The notes under the pieces are model-generated. The model worked only from the letters and a program-made list of their open reading frames with translations. It did no database searches and had not been told where the DNA came from. The translations under genes and the position numbers were made by a program. DNA of 64,000 bases from Nostoc sp. TCL26-01. GTDB taxonomy: Bacteria > Cyanobacteriota > Cyanobacteriia > Cyanobacteriales > Nostocaceae. Below, one piece after another: positions 35,769 to 44,452 of the stretch; position 1 is the stretch's first letter; the number at the start of each line of letters is the position of its first letter. The stretch is taken from contig NZ_CP040297.1 in the NCBI RefSeq assembly GCF_013393945.1, positions 6,104,809 through 6,168,808 on the forward strand. The letters are read 5' to 3'.

Positions 35769-36263
35769 ATGCCACCTAGAATCGCCAACCCTGCTACATG
35801 GCAGCAAGCTGAACTCCTCATGCAGCCTGCTTTTATTCGTGTGATTGATAACATTCGCAAGCAGTTAGATGAGTCTCCTTGGAAAGGAACCTACCAAGAT
35901 GTACTGATTTGGCCGCCTAGCACCACTGATGAGACAAAAGCTTTGGTAACTCAGCTATTGCAAGATATGGAATCTGCTATTCCAGAACAGGCAGATGAAA
36001 TTAGAGCCACCTTAGCTCGTTTACCAATGCCCCATCCAGGATATCATCTGTGTTTGCAACGTCAAGACCAAAATGTCAGTATTGATTTGTGGGAATTATG
36101 CTATCAAGTATGTTTTGCTAATTACAGCCCTGAGAGTGAAGTTGTTGATGTTGATACGAGTTTAATTGATGAAGTCGGTGAGGTAGATTGGCAGCGTTTG
36201 GAAGATAAGACCAAGGAATTAGTTGAGCAGGTGTTTGTTAGTTTACCAAGCGATAGGCAATAG
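35769..36263 (+). CDS. Conserved hypothetical cyanobacterial protein
   Basis: A 164-residue soluble acidic protein without signal peptide or membrane helix. It contains a helical N-terminal half (LMQPAFIRVIDNIRKQLDESPW) and conserved-looking LPMPHPGYHLCLQR and LWELCYQVCF motifs typical of a cyanobacteria-specific family of unknown role. It is divergent from the Ser/Thr kinase gene 168 bp away. Confidence 0.65.
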   Translation: MPPRIANPATWQQAELLMQPAFIRVIDNIRKQLDESPWKGTYQDVLIWPPSTTDETKALVTQLLQDMESAIPEQADEIRATLARLPMPHPGYHLCLQRQDQNVSIDLWELCYQVCFANYSPESEVVDVDTSLIDEVGEVDWQRLEDKTKELVEQVFVSLPSDRQ

Positions 36264-36270
36264 TTTGAAG

Positions 36271-36370
36271 AAGAATTCAGGAGTCAGAATACCCTACGGG
36301 ATCTTGCTACATCTGCTAGTCGTAGAGAATTCATGCTGAATTCTGACTCCTGACTCCTGGATTCTGTTCG
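36271..36370. repeat. MITE-like repeat with GAATTC ends
   Basis: AGAATTCAGGAGTCAGAAT at the left and an inverted CTGACTCCTGACTCCTG/GGATTCTG at the right enclose about 60 bp; same family as 13644-13835. Confidence 0.6.
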
Positions 36371-36470
36371 ATAAAAACATAAAAAAATCTTGAGCGATCG
36401 CTATTCCCGAAGACATCACGCTATCATCGAGTATTGTGGCTTTTGTGTGCGTAAATCTCAGCATCTATCT

Positions 36471-39092
36471 ATGACCGCTTCTGACTCTGATATTCAGCCA
36501 ACGGAAACTCATACTCCTCCTGCGCCTCAGACCGACACACGAGTGGTAGACCGCAGTAAGCTGAGTAAAATGTACCAGCATTATGTGGAGGTGAAAGATC
36601 AGCATCCTCATGCACTGTTGCTGTATCGGGTAGGAGATTTTTTTGAGACGTTTTTTCAAGATGCGGTGACTGTCGCTAGAGAATTAGAATTAGTCCTGAC
36701 TAGTAAGCATGGTGGTGAAGTCGGCCGGGTAGCCATGACTGGTGTGCCTCATCATGCTTGGGAACGCTACACTACTCAACTGGTGGAAAAAGGCTACGCT
36801 GTGGTAATTTGTGACCAAGTAGAAGACTCTTCTGAAGCGGTGGGTTTGGTACGGCGGGAGGTGACACGGATTCTCACCCCTGGTACTTTGTTGGAAGAAG
36901 GAATGCTCAGTTCCAAACGCAATAATTACCTGGCGGCTGTGGTAATTGCCGGGAATCATTGGGGTTTAGCTTATGCAGATATCTCCACTGGGGAATTTCT
37001 AACGACGCAAGATAGTGATTTAGAACGGTTGACTCAAGAATTAATGCGGTTGCAACCTTCGGAAGTACTGGTTCCCACCAATGCACCGGATTTGAGGAGT
37101 TTATTGCGTCCGGGTGAGACTTCGCCACATTTACCTGAATGTTTACCACCATCATTTTGCTATAGTTTGCGATCGCAAGTCCCCTTTTCCCAAGGCGAGG
37201 CTAGAGCTACATTATTGCAGAAATTTAAGGTGCGATCGCTCGAAGGTTTAGGTTGTGATCATCTGCCTTTAGCTGTGCGGGCGGCTGGTGGGTTGTGGGA
37301 ATATGTCGCAGATACCCAAAAGGAAAATCCAGTTTGTTTGCAAAGACTCCGCACCTATACCATCACCGACTACCTGATTGTTGACAATCAAACCCGGCGT
37401 AACCTAGAAATTACGCAAACAGTCCGGGATGGCACTTTTCACGGTTCCCTACTCTGGGCATTAGATAAAACTAGTACGGCAATGGGTAGCCGGGCTTTAC
37501 GACGCTGGTTATTGCAACCATTACTAGATATTAAAGGGATTAAGTCTAGACAAGACACCATCCAAGAATTAGTAGAAAATACCCCCCTGCGGCAAGATTT
37601 ACGGCAATTACTCCGACAAATCTACGATTTAGAAAGACTCACAGGCAGAACTGGTTCGGGGACTGCTAATGCTAGAGATTTAGTGGCTTTAGCTGACTCT
37701 CTCTCTCGTCTACCAGAATTAGCCCAGTTAGTCGCTGATGCTAATTCCCCTTTCCTCAAGGCTTTGCAAAAAGTACCGCCAATTTTAGAAGAATTGGCAC
37801 AACAAATCCACACCTACATTGTCGAAGCACCACCCATCCATCTCAAAGAAGGGGGCTTGATTCGTCCTGGTGTCAATCCTCTATTAGATGAGAGAAAAGC
37901 CACGGTAGAAGCAGACCACCAATGGATTGCTAATTTAGAAGTAGAAGAAAGAGCAAAAACAGGTATTCCCACGCTAAAAGTGGGATTTAATGAAACCTTT
38001 GGTTATTATATCAGCATTTCTCGTACCAAAGCCGACCAAGTACCTGCTAATTACATCCGCAAACAAACCCTGAAAAATGAGGAACGTTACATCACCCCAG
38101 AACTGAAGGAACGAGAAGCGCGGATTCTCACAGCACGGGATGATTTACATAAGCTGGAATACGAAATTTTTGTCAAGCTGCGAGAAGAAATAGGTGAACA
38201 AGCAGAAGCCATTCGCACCCTTTCCCGTGCTGTCGCCGCCGCCGATGTCCTGTGTGGTTTGGCTGAGTTGGCAGTGCATCAAGGCTATTGTCGTCCACAA
38301 ATGCTGACAGGGCGAGAGATAGAAATTATTGACGGTCGCCATCCTGTAGTGGAAAAATCTTTACCAGCTGGCTTTTTTGTGCCAAATTCCACACAATTAG
38401 GTCAAGAGTCAACTATCAATGGTCAATTGTCAATAGTTAAGAATCCCGACTTGATTATTCTCACAGGCCCTAATGCTAGTGGTAAAAGCTGTTACCTGCG
38501 TCAAGTCGGGTTAATTCAGTTAATGGCACAAATTGGTAGTTTTGTGCCGGCTAAATCTGCTAGGTTGGGAGTATGCGATCGCATTTTCACTCGTGTCGGT
38601 GCTGTTGATGATTTAGCTACAGGTCAATCTACCTTCATGGTGGAAATGAATGAAACAGCCAATATTCTCAATCATGCCACATCTAGATCCCTAGTTTTGT
38701 TAGATGAAATTGGTCGAGGGACGGCTACCTTTGACGGACTTTCGATTGCTTGGGCAGTGGCAGAATACATCGCTACCGACATTCGTTCCCGGACAATTTT
38801 TGCTACTCACTATCACGAATTAAACGAACTGGCAGGAATGTTACCTAACGTAGCTAACTATCAAGTGACGGTGAAAGAATTACCCGATAAAATTATCTTT
38901 CTCCACCAAGTTCAACCAGGAGGCGCAGATAAATCCTACGGTATTGAAGCAGGTAGATTAGCAGGTTTACCATCTGTCGTGATTCAACGCGCCAAACAAG
39001 TCATGGGGCAAATTGAGAAACATAGTAAGATTGCGATCGGTTTGCGTGCAGGTCTGCAAGTTGAAGATGGGAGTAATCATGAAAGCATTTAA
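36471..39092 (+). CDS. mutS: DNA mismatch repair protein MutS
   Basis: About 873 residues. MutS I domain with the mismatch wedge (YRVGDFFETFFQDA, the FxE-type motif), connector, lever/clamp and the ABC-type ATPase: Walker A TGPNASGKS, DDLATGQSTFMVEM, Walker B LVLLDEIGRGTATFDG and TH in FATHYHE. It recognises mismatches during post-replicative repair. The start at 36471 (MTASDSD) is chosen over 36390. A low-complexity, STRR-like insertion (QESTINGQLSIVKN) sits just before Walker A. The 3' end overlaps the next gene start by 14 bp. Confidence 0.96.
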   Translation: MTASDSDIQPTETHTPPAPQTDTRVVDRSKLSKMYQHYVEVKDQHPHALLLYRVGDFFETFFQDAVTVARELELVLTSKHGGEVGRVAMTGVPHHAWERYTTQLVEKGYAVVICDQVEDSSEAVGLVRREVTRILTPGTLLEEGMLSSKRNNYLAAVVIAGNHWGLAYADISTGEFLTTQDSDLERLTQELMRLQPSEVLVPTNAPDLRSLLRPGETSPHLPECLPPSFCYSLRSQVPFSQGEARATLLQKFKVRSLEGLGCDHLPLAVRAAGGLWEYVADTQKENPVCLQRLRTYTITDYLIVDNQTRRNLEITQTVRDGTFHGSLLWALDKTSTAMGSRALRRWLLQPLLDIKGIKSRQDTIQELVENTPLRQDLRQLLRQIYDLERLTGRTGSGTANARDLVALADSLSRLPELAQLVADANSPFLKALQKVPPILEELAQQIHTYIVEAPPIHLKEGGLIRPGVNPLLDERKATVEADHQWIANLEVEERAKTGIPTLKVGFNETFGYYISISRTKADQVPANYIRKQTLKNEERYITPELKEREARILTARDDLHKLEYEIFVKLREEIGEQAEAIRTLSRAVAAADVLCGLAELAVHQGYCRPQMLTGREIEIIDGRHPVVEKSLPAGFFVPNSTQLGQESTINGQLSIVKNPDLIILTGPNASGKSCYLRQVGLIQLMAQIGSFVPAKSARLGVCDRIFTRVGAVDDLATGQSTFMVEMNETANILNHATSRSLVLLDEIGRGTATFDGLSIAWAVAEYIATDIRSRTIFATHYHELNELAGMLPNVANYQVTVKELPDKIIFLHQVQPGGADKSYGIEAGRLAGLPSVVIQRAKQVMGQIEKHSKIAIGLRAGLQVEDGSNHESI
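38400..38440. repeat. STRR-like insertion inside mutS
   Basis: GTCAAGAGTCAACTATCAATGGTCAATTGTCAATAG-type heptamers (partly degenerate) are translated in frame immediately before the Walker A strand. Confidence 0.6.
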
Positions 39093-39318
39093 AGTCATGG
39101 CAACGATTAACGAAGAGGGACAACTAACTTTAGATCATCCGCTTTTAACTGATAAAAATAGCCGAGTAGAAGTCATTGTGCTAATCCCTGAAGAACAAGT
39201 TCTGGATGATCAATCTCAAGCAGAAGTTTTAGCAGATTTCCGCCAAGCTTGGCATGAAGCCATGACTGGGCAAACTATCCCGGTGGCTCGACTTTGGGAA
39301 GGTCTTGAAGATGGTTGA
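39079..39318 (+). CDS. Antitoxin-like protein (orphan)
   Basis: A 79-residue protein (MKAFKVMATINEEGQLTL ... VEVIVLIPEE ... HEAMTGQTIPVARLWEGL, given in part) of a cyanobacterial antitoxin-like family with an N-terminal SpoVT/AbrB-like strand region and a helical C-terminal tail. It starts within the last codons of mutS (14-bp overlap). No intact toxin frame follows; a 20-codon frame at its 3' end may be all that remains. Confidence 0.6.
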   Translation: MKAFKVMATINEEGQLTLDHPLLTDKNSRVEVIVLIPEEQVLDDQSQAEVLADFRQAWHEAMTGQTIPVARLWEGLEDG

Positions 39319-39388
39319 TCTGCCTTTTATTCAAGTTGAAGCTATTGGTATTAATTTATCAAATTTAACTTAATTTAATGGAGGCATA

Positions 39389-39598
39389 ATGTCTGAAATT
39401 ACTTTAAACTCAGAACAACTTAAAGAAATCTTGAAAAGCGCGATCATTGAATTGATTCGTGATAACCGTGAGGAAGTCTCGGAATTTTTGGCAGAAATTC
39501 TTGAAGACATTGCAATGGAACGTGCGATCGCAGAAGGTGAAACAACTGAACTGGTTAACCGCGACTCCATCTTTCAATTGTTGGAGCCAAAATCGTGA
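39389..39598 (+). CDS. RelB-like antitoxin
   Basis: A 69-residue acidic helical protein (SEQLKEILKSAIIELIRDNREEVSEFLAEILEDIAMERAI, given in part) typical of antitoxins paired with RelE toxins. GGAGG lies eight bases before its ATG. Its stop overlaps the GTG of the following gene (GTGA), so the pair is coupled. Confidence 0.82.
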   Translation: MSEITLNSEQLKEILKSAIIELIRDNREEVSEFLAEILEDIAMERAIAEGETTELVNRDSIFQLLEPKS

Positions 39599-39861
39599 AA
39601 GTTGAGTTCAGAAAAAGCTTTGAAAAAGACCTTGCTAAGATTCAAGATGAAGACTTGCTTCTGAGAATTAAAACTGTCATAGAACAAGTGGAAACTGCTG
39701 AAAGTCTCTTGGAAATCAGCAATATCAAAAAACTTAAAGCAGATGGAAATTACTACCGTATCCGAGTTGGTGACTATCGAATTGGCTTTGCTGAAGACGA
39801 AAATATGATTACCTTTGTTCGTGTATTGCATGGCAAGGAAATATATCGATATTTTCCATAG
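39595..39861 (+). CDS. RelE-family mRNA interferase toxin
   Basis: An 88-residue RelE/ParE-superfamily toxin: VEFRKSFEKDLAKI at the N-terminus, IKKLKADGNYYRIRVGDYRIGF in the core and VLHGKEIYRYFP at the C-terminus, with the basic and tyrosine residues of ribosome-dependent mRNA cleavage. It starts with GTG overlapping the antitoxin stop. Confidence 0.88.
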   Translation: MKVEFRKSFEKDLAKIQDEDLLLRIKTVIEQVETAESLLEISNIKKLKADGNYYRIRVGDYRIGFAEDENMITFVRVLHGKEIYRYFP

Positions 39862-39877
39862 TGAATGAATAATACTA

Positions 39878-39982
39878 AAAATTGCTAAAACAGGAGTAGA
39901 ACGGGCGAGAGAAACTGATGAAGCAACAGCAACGACTTGGATAAACCAACAACTTGAAGCCTTGGGGGTAAGACTAACGTGA
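39878..39982 (+). pseudogene. Repeated tail fragment, copy 1
   Basis: A 34-codon open stretch (KIAKTGVERARETDEATATTW..., in part) whose TGA overlaps the GTG start of the following Uma2 gene. Near-identical copies follow each Uma2 gene at exactly 685-bp spacing. Confidence 0.65.
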
Positions 39983-40560
39983 TTATGCAGGCTGAAGCAA
40001 AGAAAATCCATACAATCGAAGAGTATCTCGATTTCGAGGTAAATTCAGATATTCGGCATGAGTATATCAATGGAGAAATAATCCCTATGACTGGCGGCAC
40101 TCCCGAACATAATGAAATTGCCAGTATTCTTAATGCCGCCTTAAGAGTCAGTTTGAAAGGTAAACCCTACAGTATTTTTGTAGCGGATCAACGGCTTTGG
40201 ATTCCTGAACGCACGCTTTACACTTACCCAGATGTCATGGTTGTCCCCCGTCCACTCGAACGACAACAGGGACGAACTGATACGATTACTAACCCAGTGA
40301 TGATCGCCGAAGTGCTTTCAAAATCAACCAAAAGCTACGATAGGGATGAAAAATTTTCAGCGTATCGTACCATTCCCACATTTCAAGAATATTTATTAAT
40401 TGATCAATATACTGCTCATGTTGAGCAATACTCTAAAACAGACTCTCACAAATGGATCTTTACTGAATATGACGATCCAGAATCGTATATTTCACTCTCA
40501 TCGATTCCCTTTGAAATTCGTTTAGCAGATATCTATGAAAGTGTTGAATTTAAGCCATAG
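39979..40560 (+). CDS. Uma2-family (DUF820) endonuclease-like protein, copy 1
   Basis: A 193-residue protein of the Uma2 restriction-endonuclease-fold family, very abundant in cyanobacteria. Signatures: TIEEYLDFEV, EYINGEIIPMTGGTPEHNEI, then YPDVMVVPRP (Asp of the PD-D/E-XK site) and IAEVLSKSTKSYDRDEKF (Glu-x-Lys-like position). Activity is not proven for most members. It starts with GTG at 39979 or ATG at 39985 and overlaps the upstream tail fragment. It forms a 685-bp tandem duplication with the next gene. Confidence 0.88.
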   Translation: MIMQAEAKKIHTIEEYLDFEVNSDIRHEYINGEIIPMTGGTPEHNEIASILNAALRVSLKGKPYSIFVADQRLWIPERTLYTYPDVMVVPRPLERQQGRTDTITNPVMIAEVLSKSTKSYDRDEKFSAYRTIPTFQEYLLIDQYTAHVEQYSKTDSHKWIFTEYDDPESYISLSSIPFEIRLADIYESVEFKP

Positions 40561-40562
40561 TA

Positions 40563-40667
40563 GAAATTGCTAAAACAGGAGTAGAACAGGCGATAGAAAC
40601 TGATGAAGCGACAGCCACAACTTGGATTAACCAGCAACTAAAAGACTTAGAGGTAAACCTGTCATGA
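40563..40667 (+). pseudogene. Repeated tail fragment, copy 2
   Basis: EIAKTGVEQAIETDEATATTW...: 34 codons, then TGA overlapping the ATG of the second Uma2 gene (ATGA at 40664). Same 685-bp phase as copies 1 and 3. Confidence 0.65.
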
Positions 40668-41245
40668 TTGCTCAACCTGAGACAAAGCACTATACCATTG
40701 ATGAGTATTTAGAACTAGAAATCGCCTCAGAAACACGCAGCGAATATTGCAATGGAGAAATTGTCCCTATGACGGGTGGAACCCCAGACCATAATGATAT
40801 TGCCAGCAACCTCGTGGCTATTCTCAAAGCAGCATTGCGGGGAAAGTCTTACCGTGTATTCATCCTGGATCAGCGACTCTGGATTCCCAATGCAAATCTC
40901 TATACTTACCCCGATGTAATGGTGCTGCCCAAACCCTTAGAACTTCAAACCGGACGCAAAGATACTGTGGTGAACCCTTGCTTTATCGCCGAGGTACTGT
41001 CTAAGTCTACCCAAAACTATGACCGAGGTGAGAAATTTGTTGCCTATCGGACAATTTCCACCTTCCAAGAATATTTGCTAATCGATCAATACCGCATACA
41101 CGTTGAGCATCATGTTAAAACAGCAGCTCATCAGTGGCTATTTTCAGAATACGATGACCCAACTGTTACCCTTTCTTTGAGTACCTTTGAGTTGCAAATT
41201 CAAATTGCCGAACTTTACGAAAATATCGACTTTTCAAACGTTTGA
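40664..41245 (+). CDS. Uma2-family (DUF820) endonuclease-like protein, copy 2
   Basis: A 193-residue paralogue of the preceding gene, equal in length and sharing most residues (YTIDEYLELEI, MTGGTPDHNDIASNL, YPDVMVLPKP, AEVLSKSTQNYDRGEKF). It arose by tandem duplication of a 685-bp unit comprising the gene plus its downstream tail. Divergence between copies is moderate, so the duplication is not recent. Confidence 0.88.
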   Translation: MIAQPETKHYTIDEYLELEIASETRSEYCNGEIVPMTGGTPDHNDIASNLVAILKAALRGKSYRVFILDQRLWIPNANLYTYPDVMVLPKPLELQTGRKDTVVNPCFIAEVLSKSTQNYDRGEKFVAYRTISTFQEYLLIDQYRIHVEHHVKTAAHQWLFSEYDDPTVTLSLSTFELQIQIAELYENIDFSNV

Positions 41246-41247
41246 GT

Positions 41248-41325
41248 GAAATTGCTAAAGCATGAGTAGAACAAGTGATTGAGACTGACGAAGCGATCAC
41301 CACAACAGCTATCAAGATAAGGATT
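41248..41325 (+). pseudogene. Repeated tail fragment, copy 3 (decayed)
   Basis: EIAKA then an in-frame stop, then VEQVIETDEAITTT: the third copy in 685-bp phase, interrupted and diverging after about 75 bp. Confidence 0.55.
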
Positions 41326-41419
41326 GATATTGGGTGATAGATAAGAATTTTATGCCAATTACCAATTACCTTACCAATTTAGTTAAAATCAAACCAAGCC
41401 CTGATAACAGTTATAATCT

Positions 41420-41746
41420 ATGACTCTCAAAGAATTAAACAATCAGATTCTTTCACTATCCCCAACTGAAAAAGCCTCAGTTATTCAAAGCCTAACTCAA
41501 ACAATCAATATTGGAGCTAAAGGCATCACTAAAACACCTGGTGTCTGTGGCGGGGAAGCTTGCATTGCCGGAACTCGCATAGCAGTTTGGCTGTTAGTTG
41601 AAGCCCGCCGTCTTGGTATTAGTGAAGCTGAACTTTTACAAGACTATTCTCACATTAATGCTGCTGATTTAGTTAATGCGTGGGCTTATGCAAATGGTCA
41701 TCCAGAAGAAATCGAAGCAGCTATCCACGCCAATCAGGTATCCTAA
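41420..41746 (+). CDS. DUF433 antitoxin (VapB45-like)
   Basis: A 108-residue protein with an N-terminal helical region and a DUF433 helix-turn-helix core: GVCGGEACIAGTRIAVWLLVE followed by YSHINAADLVNAWAYANGHPEEI, in part. DUF433 proteins are antitoxin/repressors paired with PIN-like DUF5615 toxins. The toxin gene begins 3 bp downstream. Confidence 0.88.
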   Translation: MTLKELNNQILSLSPTEKASVIQSLTQTINIGAKGITKTPGVCGGEACIAGTRIAVWLLVEARRLGISEAELLQDYSHINAADLVNAWAYANGHPEEIEAAIHANQVS

Positions 41747-41749
41747 CTG

Positions 41750-42091
41750 ATGGCACGTCTGTACGCAGATGAGCAGTTTCCCCGAAAAGTCAGTGAACTG
41801 CTGCGGACAATGGGACACGATGTTTTAACAGTCCAAGAAGCTGGCAATGCAAATCTGGGTATTCCTGATGACAAGGTGTTAGCTTGTGCAGTTAGTGATA
41901 ATCGAGCTGTAATAACCCTCAATCGTCAAGATTTTATTCGACTACATAGAACGAATCCAGAACATTCAGGTATTATTGTCTGTACAAATGATACTGATAA
42001 GTCTCAAATGGCAACTCGAATTAATGAAGCGATCGCTAAAGAAGAACCTTTACTAGGTAAACTAATTCGCGTTGTACGGCCGGCAATTTGA
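41750..42091 (+). CDS. DUF5615 PIN-like toxin
   Basis: A 113-residue protein with a PIN-like fold: the N-terminal LYADEQFPRKV (acidic residues of the active site), DDKVLACAVSDNRAVITLNRQDF and a C-terminal basic region. It should be a ribonuclease toxin neutralised by the adjacent DUF433 protein (VapBC45 type). Three bases separate the genes. Confidence 0.86.
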   Translation: MARLYADEQFPRKVSELLRTMGHDVLTVQEAGNANLGIPDDKVLACAVSDNRAVITLNRQDFIRLHRTNPEHSGIIVCTNDTDKSQMATRINEAIAKEEPLLGKLIRVVRPAI

Positions 42092-42212
42092 AATTATTAA
42101 TCTAAGTCAAGCATTATTTTATCTGTAGCCAATCAATCTTCAGAGAGCGATTTTCTGCATACAAGAATTAAAAATAATAATTCATGTTTACTCAATATAA
42201 AAATACAGAGTC

Positions 42213-42239
42213 AAAAAAAGGGATGACTTTCATCATCCC
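42213..42239 (-). terminator. Rho-independent terminator of ftsH
   Basis: GGGATGA (42220-42226) pairs with TCATCCC (42233-42239); on the minus strand the stem is followed by seven T residues (42213-42219 read in reverse). Confidence 0.8.
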
Positions 42240-42265
42240 AGAAATTCGATTACAAGCTTAAAATT

Positions 42266-44152
42266 TTATAGTTGTGGTACGTACTGTTGCTTTTCAGGTA
42301 CTTGAGTGTACTCAGCAACAATCTGACGGAACTCTTCACCGTCAATTGTTTCTTTTTCGATGAGTAAATCAACTATGCGATCTGTAACAGTGCGATTCTC
42401 ACGAATCAGTCTCTTAGCTGTCTGGTGACATTCTTCCACAATTCCCCGGACTTGAGCATCGATTCGAGCCGCAATTGATTCGGAATAATCGGATCTGGTC
42501 ATCCAGTCACGACCTAAGAATACTTCTCCTTGCTGACTTTCCAAGGAAAGAGGGCCTAAATCAGACATCCCGAATCTTGTCACCATCTGACGTGCCATCC
42601 CTGTGACTTGTTGTAAGTCTCCACCTGCACCAGTGGTAACTTCCGCCGCCCCAAAAATCACTTCTTCGGCTGCACGTCCACCCAAAGCGCCTGTAATTCT
42701 GGCTTTGAGTTGGGAACGGGAAATCAAACCTTGTTCTTCGTTGGGAGTAAACCAAGTCAAACCTTGTGCTTGTCCTCTAGGAATGAGAGTAACTTTCTGC
42801 ACTGGGTCGTGGTCTTTTAATAGTGTACCAACTAAAGCGTGGCCAACTTCGTGGTAAGCAATTAAGCGCTTGCTCTTGCTATCTACCAGGGGTGTACCTT
42901 CCATACCAGCGACAACTCTATCAACCGCATCATCAATTTCACCGAGGGTGATAGCTTCTTTACGTCTTCTGGCAGTGAGAATAGCGGCTTCGTTGAGGAG
43001 GTTGGCTAAATCTGCACCGGTGAATCCTGGTGTGCGTCGAGCGATCGCTTCTAAGGATACACTAGGATCTAATTTCTTATTGCGAGAGTGGACTTGCAGA
43101 ACTTCCAAGCGTCCCTTGATGTCTGGTGCATCAACCGTTACTTGTCTGTCAAAACGTCCGGGACGTAACAAGGCAGCGTCTAATACGTCAGGACGGTTGG
43201 TAGCAGCAATAATAATGATGCCTGTGTTACCTTCAAAACCATCCATCTCCGTAAGTAGTTGGTTTAAGGTTTGTTCTCTTTCATCGTTACCGCCGCCAAT
43301 ACCCGCACCCCGTTGTCTACCTACTGCGTCAATTTCATCAATAAAGATGATACAGGGAGCGTTATCTTTGGCTTTTTTAAACAAGTCGCGGACGCGGGAT
43401 GCACCCACACCGACGAACATTTCCACAAATTCTGAACCAGAGATACTAAAAAATGGTACACCAGCTTCACCAGCGATCGCTTTTGCTAGTAAAGTTTTGC
43501 CAGTCCCCGGAGGCCCTACCAACAACACACCTTTAGGAATACGTGCGCCTACAGCCGTAAATCTTTCTGGCTGTTTGAGGAAAGTCACAACTTCTTGTAG
43601 TTCTTCTTTCGCTTCTTCTATCCCGGCTACATCGTCAAACTTCACCCCAGTTTTGGCTTCCATCTGGAAACGCGCTCTGGATTTACCAAAATTCATTGCT
43701 TGGCCAGGGCCACCGGGAAGATTATTAGAACGACGGAACAAAAAGAACAATCCAGTAATCAATATGATGGGGAACACTAAATTACCCAACAGTCCCCAAA
43801 TAGCGCCATCATTCCGGACTGGATGAGCATCAAAGCTAACTTTTTGTTCTTTGAGTTTGCTAATTAACTCAGGAGCGTTAACTGGCAAGTCTACCCGCCA
43901 ACGTTGGACACGATTTTCAATATCTTGATCAACCGCTTCTACAATCGCTGTTCTACCACCTTCATATAAATCGACGTTGGTCACACGACCAGCATCTAAG
44001 TATTCTAGAAAGCGACCATAGGTCATGCGAGTGTTTGCAGCATTTTTAGTCATGTCCGCAGGAGCGTTAGCAAACGTCCCTTGCCAGAAGAAAAAGCCAA
44101 TCACTAAAGCTGGTAATGTCCAGAGTAGTACGACTCTCCAGGAGAATTTCAT
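42266..44152 (-). CDS. ftsH: ATP-dependent zinc metalloprotease FtsH
   Basis: About 628 residues. N-terminal transmembrane helix (WRVVLLWTLPALVIGFFFW), lumenal domain, second TM (LGNLVFPIILITGLFFLF), AAA+ module with Walker A GPPGTGKT, Walker B IIFIDEID and second-region-of-homology arginines, and the zinc site HEVGH. It is a membrane-bound hexameric protease for quality control of thylakoid or plasma membrane proteins, including photosystem II D1 in some paralogues. The upstream ATG at 44176 is possible, but MKFSWRVV at 44152 is the family start and has AAAAGG upstream. Confidence 0.97.
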   Translation of the reverse strand: MKFSWRVVLLWTLPALVIGFFFWQGTFANAPADMTKNAANTRMTYGRFLEYLDAGRVTNVDLYEGGRTAIVEAVDQDIENRVQRWRVDLPVNAPELISKLKEQKVSFDAHPVRNDGAIWGLLGNLVFPIILITGLFFLFRRSNNLPGGPGQAMNFGKSRARFQMEAKTGVKFDDVAGIEEAKEELQEVVTFLKQPERFTAVGARIPKGVLLVGPPGTGKTLLAKAIAGEAGVPFFSISGSEFVEMFVGVGASRVRDLFKKAKDNAPCIIFIDEIDAVGRQRGAGIGGGNDEREQTLNQLLTEMDGFEGNTGIIIIAATNRPDVLDAALLRPGRFDRQVTVDAPDIKGRLEVLQVHSRNKKLDPSVSLEAIARRTPGFTGADLANLLNEAAILTARRRKEAITLGEIDDAVDRVVAGMEGTPLVDSKSKRLIAYHEVGHALVGTLLKDHDPVQKVTLIPRGQAQGLTWFTPNEEQGLISRSQLKARITGALGGRAAEEVIFGAAEVTTGAGGDLQQVTGMARQMVTRFGMSDLGPLSLESQQGEVFLGRDWMTRSDYSESIAARIDAQVRGIVEECHQTAKRLIRENRTVTDRIVDLLIEKETIDGEEFRQIVAEYTQVPEKQQYVPQL

Positions 44153-44342
44153 TTTAATTTGCCTTTTAGATGCCAATTTTACGATTAATCGTTGTTCAAC
44201 GGATGTTTATAAATCCATTTTGTTTAATTTGATGTCAGATCGCACATCGCCATAAAGCTATGCAGCCTTACGTTAAATCTAAAGTGCTGATAAGAATCTT
44301 AATTAAATTTAACTTAATTCTAATACAACATGGCATTAATAG

Positions 44343-44452
44343 TGGGGAGTAATGAGTAATGAGTGCTGAGTGCTGAGTGCTGAGTGCTGAGTGGGGGAGT
44401 GAATAATTTGACCAATGACCAATGACCAATGACCAATGACTATTGACTATTT
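44343..44452. repeat. STRR cluster
   Basis: GAGTGCT heptamers then GACCAAT/TGACTAT heptamers precede the 3' end of the secreted-protein gene. Confidence 0.85.

Noticed and set aside
42870..43826. 318-codon plus-strand frame
   Set aside because: It is the antisense shadow of ftsH; composition and phase follow ftsH codons.
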